IMG/VR virus record: IMGVR_UViG_3300025010_000007 | Location: 16,470 to 80,469 of that record | Strand: one strand, 5' to 3' | Source: a virus | DNA length: 64,000 bases | Shown: one piece after another, positions 15,594 through 23,447 of the stretch | Numbering within the stretch: the stretch's first letter is position 1 | Layout of the letters: each line of letters starts with the position of its first letter | Notes under the pieces: generated by a model | What the model was told of the DNA's origin: nothing | Databases searched by the model: none | The model's input: the letters and a program-made list of their open reading frames with translations, nothing else | Translations under genes and position numbers: made by a program

Positions 15594-16052
15594 TCTTTTC
15601 GTTCCAATCATTAACAACCTGCACGCATGCCAAAAGTTCAACCTCTGTCATGTCCATCGCTTCGGCATATGAAATACCTGCTCCGGAAGCCAAGGAAAGT
15701 TCGATCCGCAACTTGAACCATCCTTGATTTGCTAGTTTTTTGCCAGTTCCTCAAGCTTATCCTTTACAGACCTTGGCATGTTTTCTTTTTCAAATTCAGC
15801 CCATTCCTCATAAGTGAATTTATCCATCACCTCAAATATTTCAGCAAGGTTTTGAGGTACATCCACCTTTTCCCCATTAACGGCATCGACACTAATAATG
15901 TTCTGTACGGTCAAGGTTGACATAACGCCACCAATATTATGCCCACCTTCATCCATACTTGACGCTAAAAGTTTGCGCTCAATAAAATGGTGCTGGCCCT
16001 TCTTTTCCCGTAATTCAATTTTCTTACCGGTCGATAAAATAATTTCTAACAT
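15574..16052 (-). CDS. Tail assembly chaperone, -1 frameshift long form
   Basis: The 106-codon gene ends GCA AAA AAC TAG. At the slippery heptamer A AAA AAC (15741-15735) a -1 shift continues for 53 codons (LANQGWFKLRIE..., ending KNPPVRF) to TAG 15574, giving about 159 residues. The extension is clearly coding, and its position between tail tube and tape measure genes is where lambda G/GT-like chaperones lie. The long form recruits tape measure protein during tail assembly. Confidence 0.8.
15732..16052 (-). CDS. Tail assembly chaperone, short form (XkdN-like)
   Basis: 106 residues from ATG 16052 with CTGGAGG upstream. The sequence begins MLEIILSTGKKIELREKKGQ, contains a helical region (QNLAEIFEVMDKFTYEEW) and ends with the frameshift site. 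In PBSX-like phages XkdN occupies this place and serves as the G-like chaperone. Confidence 0.8.
   Translation of the reverse strand: MLEIILSTGKKIELREKKGQHHFIERKLLASSMDEGGHNIGGVMSTLTVQNIISVDAVNGEKVDVPQNLAEIFEVMDKFTYEEWAEFEKENMPRSVKDKLEELAKN
15735..15741 (-). promoter_or_regulatory. Programmed -1 frameshift slippery site
   Basis: A AAA AAC in the zero frame, immediately before the UAG stop of the short chaperone. A canonical X XXY YYZ heptamer. Confidence 0.8.
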
Positions 16053-16107
16053 GAACTATACCTCCAGAATTTTAATTTATTTTAACGTGGTTTTTCCACG
16101 CTCTTAC

Positions 16108-16545
16108 CTATGAGATTTTGCTACGCTTAACCGCATGCCAGTTTAATGTATTATTGAAAGGTTTATTATTACCGTCAACCGACTTCTTAAAGCCATCAAA
16201 GGTAACCCCTTCATATTTGTACTTTCGAACGGTGCCGTCCTTATAAGTCTCAGTAGTAAAAATCAAAAACTTAAGCGTACCGCCGTTTTGCTCCTGATAT
16301 TCGTTCTTTTTATCTACAATGTCATCGTAGGCTGTATTTACGCTTTGCCCTTCAATACTCCCCTTCCAGCCGCTTTGGATGACCTGGCGGTGCTCGGTTT
16401 CCTCACCAATGGGATTCTTTTTTTCTTCACTGGTTATTTCTTCAACCGACCATTTTAGGATTTCCGGTGTTTTCTCCAGAACATTACCTAATTCATCGGT
16501 TAGGGCAACTACAAGTTTTTTACCCAGCAATCCATCTTTGGCCAT
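16108..16545 (-). CDS. Tail tube protein (XkdM-like)
   Basis: 145 residues, ATG with GGAGGTG. Beta-rich with a DELGNVLEKTPEIL start and a typical tube end GFKKSVDGNNKPFNNTLNWH. It follows the sheath gene by 1 nt, the universal order in contractile tails. Confidence 0.85.
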   Translation of the reverse strand: MAKDGLLGKKLVVALTDELGNVLEKTPEILKWSVEEITSEEKKNPIGEETEHRQVIQSGWKGSIEGQSVNTAYDDIVDKKNEYQEQNGGTLKFLIFTTETYKDGTVRKYKYEGVTFDGFKKSVDGNNKPFNNTLNWHAVKRSKIS

Positions 16546-16546
16546 A

Positions 16547-18076
16547 TTAATTCACCTCCACATTTGTACCGCCTTGGAAATTAAGTAAAATCCACTCAGC
16601 GGTATTGTAGTGTTTGACCTTAATGTTCTGAACAAACTGATCGATAGCTGCTGCTGCATCATCGAAGGCGATTGAATACGCCTCGATTTTACTTGTTTCT
16701 TGTTCATCAACCGGTGCAACAAGGTTATCAAAAAAAGTTCGGATCCTGCGCTCTGCATTGCCTTTCATAACCTTCGTCATAGCCTTACCCTGCCAGGGAG
16801 CTGCCACAGCCTCTAATGCTTTTTCAATCCAGCTATTTAACCGGCGCTTATTTACTTTGCGGTTTTCATCATCACTGATTAGTTCACCTGCCACATCGGT
16901 CTTAGCAAGAGTGTAATCGTTAGCTATGCGCCAGGCCAAAGAACCATCACCGGCTGCCGAAGGTTTAAGCTGGAAGGCAGCAATCTGATGATTATATAAC
17001 TGGGAATACTGGTCAAAGTCAAGTTCCTGCTCTGCCCCGGATACCCAAGTACATTCTACGGCAAGGCCGGAATCTTCGATGTTTCCGATTACATGGGCAA
17101 TGGCCGACAAGCAAGCACCGGAGGTATATTGGTCTCCCACTGATTTATAACGACCATAGACCATCTGCATAAAGTCAGTGTCATAAGTATCCCGGTAAGT
17201 GACAGCAGCATCCACATTAGCTGCAGAACCGATACCACAATATGTCAAACAGTTGTACTTCTCACCGAAAGCATATAATGCAGCATCAGCCGTGGCCTCG
17301 GAGAAGTCGGCAAGGGCTACATCAGATACAACTGTTCCCACTAACTCCAAAAGTTTAAGACCGGTTCGTTTACCTGTACCAGAGTCGTAGGTACCAATAT
17401 AATCAGCTGCAGTAAGTGCTGCTCCGTTAGAACCACTGGTTAACTGTGTTTGAGCCAGTACAGCTGGACGGGCATCGGTAAAGGATGCAGCATCGGATTG
17501 TAAATCCTCCAAAACAAAATGCTCGCTGCGAGAATTGACATAGGTTACCGCATATCGAGCACTTGCCGGATCCATACTTAAGTTGTCATAGGTTTCAAAG
17601 CCACCGATATCAGACCATAACATCAGTTTAAATGTATTGGCATCGGTTCCATCGGCAGCTTGTACGGTAAAGATGTTGGCATACTCACCCGGACCGGCTT
17701 TTGGTGTCACCTTAAGAGTTGGATCCGGTGTTACTTGTCGGTCATTCAATGTTTTGCTGGCTATGGCGTATCCGGCACACAGAACCCGCACAAAAACAGC
17801 TTTTTTAACCCGTGCCCGGTGTAGATGGTCTAACAGGGCGTTACCCTTTTTGGATGCAGTTGTCAATCCCAGCACCGACGCTACAATCTCAGAAAGACGT
17901 TTGGTCGGCGTTTCGCTGGCGTAAACATACTGGTTAACTGGTCCCCGGTCGAAATCACCCACAAAACCCAACACAAAGTCCTTCAAGTCTACTGCATCCG
18001 ACTGCGGCACAGCTAACTCATTAATATATAAGCCTGGTGGGTACCCGGCTAAAGATGTTACTCCACGTAAAATCAA
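16547..18076 (-). CDS. Tail sheath protein (XkdK-like)
   Basis: 509 residues from TTG 18076 with AGGGGGG 6 nt upstream. The N-terminus GYPPGLYINE is the sheath handle arm. The C-terminal domain shows the conserved helix-strand region (NSWIEKALEAVAAPWQGKAM, then IEAYSIAFDDAAAAIDQFVQ, ending KHYNTAEWI). This is the contractile sheath surrounding the tube. Confidence 0.92.
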   Translation of the reverse strand: MILRGVTSLAGYPPGLYINELAVPQSDAVDLKDFVLGFVGDFDRGPVNQYVYASETPTKRLSEIVASVLGLTTASKKGNALLDHLHRARVKKAVFVRVLCAGYAIASKTLNDRQVTPDPTLKVTPKAGPGEYANIFTVQAADGTDANTFKLMLWSDIGGFETYDNLSMDPASARYAVTYVNSRSEHFVLEDLQSDAASFTDARPAVLAQTQLTSGSNGAALTAADYIGTYDSGTGKRTGLKLLELVGTVVSDVALADFSEATADAALYAFGEKYNCLTYCGIGSAANVDAAVTYRDTYDTDFMQMVYGRYKSVGDQYTSGACLSAIAHVIGNIEDSGLAVECTWVSGAEQELDFDQYSQLYNHQIAAFQLKPSAAGDGSLAWRIANDYTLAKTDVAGELISDDENRKVNKRRLNSWIEKALEAVAAPWQGKAMTKVMKGNAERRIRTFFDNLVAPVDEQETSKIEAYSIAFDDAAAAIDQFVQNIKVKHYNTAEWILLNFQGGTNVEVN

Positions 18077-18087
18077 TGTTATCCCCC

Positions 18088-18645
18088 CTAAAATTCTTGA
18101 ATCTTAGGCTTAAATTTACTTACATCAATGGCACTTACCAATTCCTCGGTGAATAACTTTCCGCGGCAGGAAAATGTTAAATCGCTTTGATACAGCCCTG
18201 TTTCTCCTCTGGGTGGAAGTGGTGAACCTTTGGTGAAAATTTGTACCGTTTCACCCCATTTATCATCCTGGATGGGGATTTCGTTTTCTGTTTCGATGTA
18301 AACCATAAATTCTGTAGCCAGGCGCAGTGCAGTTCCCTGTCGCTCGGCAAAAAAAGAAACCTGGATAAGGTAGTCAAACCGCAGGATTTCAGTTCCAACC
18401 GTGTAAGTACCGTCCCCGTTATCAATTAGTCCATGTGGCTCATACTCACGCATTAGAGCCTTTTCAGAAGTACCACTGACATATGAGATATTGGCCCCTG
18501 GAAGCACCGGTTTGTTATTATCCTTGGGATCTAGGGTAAATTCCGTTGGGTCGGGTTGCTCATCCCTTACTATAAACTCAGCCCCGTGAACTACTCGGAC
18601 TGCAGTTTTGATTGCCTTGTACATTTCAACTAACGGGTCTCTCAT
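18088..18645 (-). CDS. Head-tail/neck protein
   Basis: 185 residues, not confidently assigned to a family. Its place directly upstream of the sheath and downstream of a gp10-like gene is that of tail terminator or tail completion proteins. Segments such as DDKWGETVQIFTKGSPLPPRG and SDLTFSCRGKLFTEE agree with the beta-rich tail terminator fold. Overlaps the gp10-like gene by 4 nt. Confidence 0.6.
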   Translation of the reverse strand: MRDPLVEMYKAIKTAVRVVHGAEFIVRDEQPDPTEFTLDPKDNNKPVLPGANISYVSGTSEKALMREYEPHGLIDNGDGTYTVGTEILRFDYLIQVSFFAERQGTALRLATEFMVYIETENEIPIQDDKWGETVQIFTKGSPLPPRGETGLYQSDLTFSCRGKLFTEELVSAIDVSKFKPKIQEF

Positions 18646-19217
18646 CTTCCAAACCGCCTTAATTCATGCATTAGTTCCTTAGCCACGTCTTCTTTAATCT
18701 CTTCTTTGGACTCATGTAGAGCTGGCCTTAAATAGGGTCTCGGGGGTATTTTCTTCGGCGCATAACCAAACTCTTGGGCCGCAGCATAATCTCCTGGGCT
18801 TCCTTTGCCCTGAGTACCACTACCGGCAGCAACTCCCACATACATTACACCCTTGCTATCCAGTTGACTGTCATCTGTGGTTATTGCTTGTTTTAAATGC
18901 CCGGCAATACCTACTAACGGAGCATCATCATTCCCGCCAGCACCCCACGAACCGTGTTTTACGATGTACTTTTTCCCTGCCCCAGTTAGCTTTCCTTTAT
19001 TTTTGCCTGATTGAGACATGTGTTTCCGCTTAACCGTTTCAGGTTTTAGCTTAGGCCAGGCGGGATACCCACCGGATGCCGGTTGATAGGTGCCAAGCTT
19101 TTTCTTGGCCTTACCCATCACCCGTGCCGCACCTTTTTTGAGCCCTTTCTTTGTAGCTCGGTCAACACCACCGGGGATGCTGCTTAGTGCCTTATATAAA
19201 TCGCTAAAATCGGCCAA
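18642..19217 (-). CDS. HK97 gp10-like tail completion protein
   Basis: 191 residues with the gp10 pattern: a basic N-terminal helix (RATKKGLKKGAARVMGKAKK), a loop region, then YAAAQEFGYAPKKIPPRPYL, the conserved 'E-x-G-x-PPRP-x-LRPA' end. Adapts the tail to the connector. Confidence 0.85.
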   Translation of the reverse strand: MADFSDLYKALSSIPGGVDRATKKGLKKGAARVMGKAKKKLGTYQPASGGYPAWPKLKPETVKRKHMSQSGKNKGKLTGAGKKYIVKHGSWGAGGNDDAPLVGIAGHLKQAITTDDSQLDSKGVMYVGVAAGSGTQGKGSPGDYAAAQEFGYAPKKIPPRPYLRPALHESKEEIKEDVAKELMHELRRFGR

Positions 19218-19634
19218 TTAAATCACCCTCTTTGCCTGACATTCTTTAATTACCAACTGACCGGCCAAAGTAGCCGGGGCAACCAAAGTGATTTTAAATT
19301 CCTTCCCGTCATATTCCATAAGTCGACTTTCCTTTACCTTTCTTTCGTCAGGCTCTCCCGAATCATCCAGTACAATGAATTCTAGGACTTCATCCGGGTT
19401 ATCACCAAGCTCCATAGGATTTTCCTTGGTGTCATGGCCGGTTACCACGATCTTTATAGTCTCTTTATGAGGTTCGGGCTGCCCCTCGTCCTCAATACTT
19501 AACTCATCCCGGTTCTCCACACCGGTGGCAGGGGTTTTTAAGATAACATCCACCTCATATCCTTTTTGCCGGATATGTTTTTGAATTATATTTTTTACCT
19601 TGTCGGACAGCTTAAGTGCATCCATTAGGTGCAC
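19218..19634 (-). CDS. Head-tail connector-region protein
   Basis: 138 residues between the gp10-like gene and the gp6-like connector gene, overlapping the latter by 10 nt. N-terminal helix DALKLSDKVKNIIQKHIRQK, then a long beta-rich part. Probably a head-closure protein; no specific family is recognised. Confidence 0.55.
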   Translation of the reverse strand: MHLMDALKLSDKVKNIIQKHIRQKGYEVDVILKTPATGVENRDELSIEDEGQPEPHKETIKIVVTGHDTKENPMELGDNPDEVLEFIVLDDSGEPDERKVKESRLMEYDGKEFKITLVAPATLAGQLVIKECQAKRVI

Positions 19635-20158
19635 CCCCCAACGACTAGCTTGACGTTACGATTGTAGTTATCAAGTCGCCGGGCAGCCAGCTTAGAGATT
19701 TCATCGAAGTTATCAAACTTTATTTCCAACCCCTTACCCAGCTTAAGGCCGCTGATTTCGGCACCTTCGCGGACGATATCAGAGAGAAGCTTCCACATGC
19801 AGTAATCAATTAAGATTGCCGCATCTCGGACGGGGACTGTTTCAATAGTATGATCGCCTAAATAGGTGTATGAGATAGTTCCGGTACCCACCGGAGCCGC
19901 ATCAAGGTATAGTGTCTTATCCAATATCTCGTGATTCTCCAGGCCAGAAAGCCAGGTCTGGTAATCATCGGGAAACTGATATTCCACAGTACCCGGTACC
20001 AAGCTAAGAGCACCCTTCTTTTTCCTTGGCCGGTACCGGGAGTAGTCGCCTATAGTATCACTGATAATATCACTCAGCTGCGGGTCCGGAATCCTGTACG
20101 GTTCCTGATTGTCTCCTATTTCCCCGCGAAGCTTTCTTAATAGTTCCGCTTTCTCCAT
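19625..20158 (-). CDS. Head-tail connector protein (gp6-like)
   Basis: 177 residues, ATG with AGAGGTG. N-terminal motif LRGEIGDNQEPYRIPDPQLSD resembles gp6-like adaptors that sit under the portal. C-terminal helix KISKLAARRLDNYNRNVK (read approximately) ends with the small gene's junction. Immediately follows capsid genes. Confidence 0.75.
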   Translation of the reverse strand: MEKAELLRKLRGEIGDNQEPYRIPDPQLSDIISDTIGDYSRYRPRKKKGALSLVPGTVEYQFPDDYQTWLSGLENHEILDKTLYLDAAPVGTGTISYTYLGDHTIETVPVRDAAILIDYCMWKLLSDIVREGAEISGLKLGKGLEIKFDNFDEISKLAARRLDNYNRNVKLVVGGCT

Positions 20159-20309
20159 CAGATTTCACCTCTTTTTTTAGGGAAGAAGTAGAGGCTGTCT
20201 TATCTTTCGGGGCAGCCTCAAATTCTGCATACATTTGTCCGGGACCAATCATTTGACTAGTTACTGGATGGATAAACGCATGTCCTGTGTTCACTTTCAA
20301 ATAATCCAC
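20070..20309 (-). CDS. Small capsid-proximal protein
   Basis: 79 codons from GTG 20309, directly after the capsid gene. The first 35 residues (DYLKVNTGHAFIHPVTSQMI) look like a structured small phage protein; the last 25 are Ser/Arg/Gly-rich and overlap the connector gene by 89 nt in another frame. Function unknown, perhaps a head fibre or decoration protein. Confidence 0.6.
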   Translation of the reverse strand: MDYLKVNTGHAFIHPVTSQMIGPGQMYAEFEAAPKDKTASTSSLKKEVKSDGESGTIKKASRGNRRQSGTVQDSGPAAE

Positions 20310-20314
20310 CCGCC

Positions 20315-23300
20315 TTAAGAGTTGTAAAATTTAATGGTCCGGTACGGCGGGTTGTAAGTTACCCCATCTTTGTCCGTTACCAGCGGAGTGGCAATACTTA
20401 TTTGCTGTGTGGCGTGGTACTGCTTGGCTGAAGTGATTTTGCCATCCGTTGTATAATACGGATCCGGCCCCTCAATCTGCATCGGGGAACCAGTACCGAA
20501 GCGAGTTGCATTAATTTTGCCAAGTAGAATCCTTTTGTCCCCAGCCACCCAGGGAACGTTTACTTCACCTAGTTGTAAGCCATTTCTGGTTGCAAAATAC
20601 ATTCGGCCCTGCAATAGGTTTGTTCCTTCCGGAGAGGCAGACTTATAGAACAGTTCCGCAATCTTTGCATTTACCATGGCATTTAAACTGCCAATGCCGA
20701 AATTAGGTACCGAATATCTAGGGGCACCACCCATATAAGCTTTCTCGTAATCGAAAAGCTCTAATAGTCTGTTGTAATACTTGGCAGCTTCTACTCCGCT
20801 TGGTACTGTTAAATTAAAAAACGATATATTAGTAGCATAGCTGTAAGAGATGGTTGGCTTATTGGTATCATTGTCCACCCCGGACGCCTCAGTCAAATAG
20901 ACTTTTGCATTTTCAAAGTCAACTGCATAGTCAGCACCAGCAGATATTTTGCCGGTAACTGGGTCCCATGTGCCTCGTGTAAGGGTGGCAACCCCTAGCT
21001 TAGCAGTAATCGGTTTTGCGGTTGTAGTTTGCTTTTGGCCTGCCGGGTCAATGTACTGGCGAACCCTCGGTCGTACTACAGGTGGAACAGTTGCACCAAT
21101 AACTCCAGTAGAATAACCGCAAAGAAGACTCACAATCCATGCAGCATTTGAGCCAGTCGGGACATTGGTTCCAGGAACCGCAACAGCTATTTCTGCAGCA
21201 GCGACAGCTTCATTAGTCACAGCTACAGACTGGTATTCATCAGAGATGTGCAACATTTCAAGACTTAGGCGCTGGTCTATATAGCGAGAGAAACGCATGG
21301 CTAAATTAGCTAGGTTCCGAGCCAGCACATCATAATTAAAGGGGCCGGTCTGCAACTCGCGCATAGCCTCCTTAGTAACTACGGTACCGCGCTTCATCCA
21401 CTCAGCACCGAATTCCAGGGTTACAGTGGACACGCCTTCAGTGGGAATACCGTCAATTTCACCCACAATTAGGTCATCCTGAGAATATAGATCCATGGAT
21501 GTTATTTCAGACAGTATTTTATGAGTGGTACCACTAAACGGTTCAGCCATTACCAGTTGTAGGAACATGAGGTCCTGCCATACCTGTTCCATAATCGCTT
21601 GAGAGATAATAGGTGCCTGGGCAAAGTCTCCAGTAGTACTGATAGCAGAATCAGTAATAGCTCCATCCGTAATAACTTGGGCAGAATCAGTCAAAGTCTT
21701 CATGTATTTGGTATATTCCGGGTTATTTTCTCTGTCCATACGGGCTAAGATATTATTTAAGATAGATCTATTTGCTTTTCGCAAGTCGGGATCCGGTAAC
21801 GCACCTGTCCTAATTTTAATTTGGTCATCCAGTGCAGCTTGAAGATTATCGACAATAGGCCTCCAAGGCTGGGCAGCAGCACCTATCTGAATTTCCGGGT
21901 CAATAACTGCAACTCTACCCGCCATGGGAACACCCAGGGCAGCCAACTTGCTGCTTATGGCAATAGAATCAACAAAAGCCTTTTCCTGCTCAATAAACCC
22001 AACTACCTGTGCGGCATCGGTGATAGCCTCACCCTTTTTAATCAAGGCATCTTTGGTTTTTTGGTCATAAGGTAAGGCGGTTACAGCGTCAGTGAGTGCC
22101 TGCTGTGCGGCAGTTTTAGCTTGTGCGGCAACTACTTCTGCCTGGCGTGTTTCTTCTGCCTGCCTAAACTTGTTTAACTCATCGGTCAGTGCGGTGTGCT
22201 GATCTGCCTGTTCTTTTGCGGCGATCATGCTGTCGCAAATGCCAACATACTCATTGTCGGCGTTCTGCGCTTTCCATGCCTTAAGTTCTGCAAGGGTCAT
22301 TAAATGAAATTTGGGCACGTTATCGCCCTCCTTTTTGTTGAGTTGATCTAATATTTCGGATACTGCGGAATCGGTTAGCTGCTGTGGCGTATCAAAGGCG
22401 TCAACTTCTGCTGGATTCAACACGATATCCCAAGTGTAAAGAGTTAACTGCTTGGCCACACCAACTTGTTTTCCGTTAACCCTCGCGGGCACTAATTTAC
22501 CGGTCATACGGTTACTAAAACCTATAGGCAGTCCGGCATCCAGCATGGCCTGCACCTGCTTGCCCATATCGGTTTGTAGTGGTTTAAACTCAGCGATTAC
22601 GTTCCCTGCTGCGTCAATATCTGCCTTCCTGAACTTGACCGCCTGGTTAGGTACTTTGGAATCAAAAAGCACCCTGCCGTCAGCGCCTTTGAAGCTGCGG
22701 GGGTGTGGATGCTCTCCAGCGTACGGGAAACCTGCATCACTTAGTGCTTTTAGCGCTGGACCATAGACAGGACGTGGGTAAAGTCTGACATTGCCGTTTA
22801 TAGCGTCGACTTTAGACACCGTCTGCCGGTACCAACCAGACGGTTTTCCGGCATTATCAGTAATCGCTACTGCTGCACTAATACAAACGTCCTGCATCTC
22901 TCCTGCTTCGTCAGTTATTGCGCCGTGTTGTGCGTCAGAAACTACAGTAACAGTGGCATTTTGCATCTGAAAACCAGCTTGCGCCGCTATTTTTTGTGCT
23001 TCTTGCTCTTTTCTGACAGCATAGCCTATATCCCAATAACCAAATTCAGCGCTACATTTAGCACCTATAGCTTCGTAATAAATCCTCCGATCAACTTCTG
23101 TTAAGGCACTATTAGCGAGTTTCTTTTTAATGGCCAGAAGTCCGACCGCTGTTGTTGCGGCCAGTATTTCAGCCATTTGAGGATCATCGGTCAGCGCGTC
23201 AGTTACTGGAGCTGTATTGTCATCTGTTGCATTGTCGTTTATAACCTGCTCCTCGCCGGGCCTAAATCCGATTGTATTTCCTTTTTCGCCAGGCTCCAAG

Positions 23301-23344
23301 CTATCTAAAATAGCTTCTTCCCAGTCGCTATTTGGCAGTTTCAT
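20315..23344 (-). CDS. Fused prohead protease-scaffold-major capsid protein
   Basis: 1009 residues. Residues about 130-310 resemble prohead proteases: GEHPHPRSF supplies a His and GFSNRMTG a Ser at the expected spacing. Residues 370-460 form an Ala/Gln/Glu-rich helical segment like a scaffold (delta) domain. From about 560 onward is an HK97-type capsid: QVWQDLMFLQLVMAEPFSGT, GTVVTKEAMRELQTGPFNY and a C-terminal IATPLVTDKDGVTYNPPYRT. The order protease-scaffold-capsid in one polypeptide implies self-processing during head maturation. Confidence 0.82.
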   Translation of the reverse strand: MKLPNSDWEEAILDSLEPGEKGNTIGFRPGEEQVINDNATDDNTAPVTDALTDDPQMAEILAATTAVGLLAIKKKLANSALTEVDRRIYYEAIGAKCSAEFGYWDIGYAVRKEQEAQKIAAQAGFQMQNATVTVVSDAQHGAITDEAGEMQDVCISAAVAITDNAGKPSGWYRQTVSKVDAINGNVRLYPRPVYGPALKALSDAGFPYAGEHPHPRSFKGADGRVLFDSKVPNQAVKFRKADIDAAGNVIAEFKPLQTDMGKQVQAMLDAGLPIGFSNRMTGKLVPARVNGKQVGVAKQLTLYTWDIVLNPAEVDAFDTPQQLTDSAVSEILDQLNKKEGDNVPKFHLMTLAELKAWKAQNADNEYVGICDSMIAAKEQADQHTALTDELNKFRQAEETRQAEVVAAQAKTAAQQALTDAVTALPYDQKTKDALIKKGEAITDAAQVVGFIEQEKAFVDSIAISSKLAALGVPMAGRVAVIDPEIQIGAAAQPWRPIVDNLQAALDDQIKIRTGALPDPDLRKANRSILNNILARMDRENNPEYTKYMKTLTDSAQVITDGAITDSAISTTGDFAQAPIISQAIMEQVWQDLMFLQLVMAEPFSGTTHKILSEITSMDLYSQDDLIVGEIDGIPTEGVSTVTLEFGAEWMKRGTVVTKEAMRELQTGPFNYDVLARNLANLAMRFSRYIDQRLSLEMLHISDEYQSVAVTNEAVAAAEIAVAVPGTNVPTGSNAAWIVSLLCGYSTGVIGATVPPVVRPRVRQYIDPAGQKQTTTAKPITAKLGVATLTRGTWDPVTGKISAGADYAVDFENAKVYLTEASGVDNDTNKPTISYSYATNISFFNLTVPSGVEAAKYYNRLLELFDYEKAYMGGAPRYSVPNFGIGSLNAMVNAKIAELFYKSASPEGTNLLQGRMYFATRNGLQLGEVNVPWVAGDKRILLGKINATRFGTGSPMQIEGPDPYYTTDGKITSAKQYHATQQISIATPLVTDKDGVTYNPPYRTIKFYNS

Positions 23345-23447
23345 AATATCCCCCTTTCATAAGTTAAAGAAAGTTAATAGTAACGTGTCGGTTCTCTCGC
23401 CTTTGCCAAATCTATTCACCGTCCTTGCTATTTACTTTTTTAGCTTT

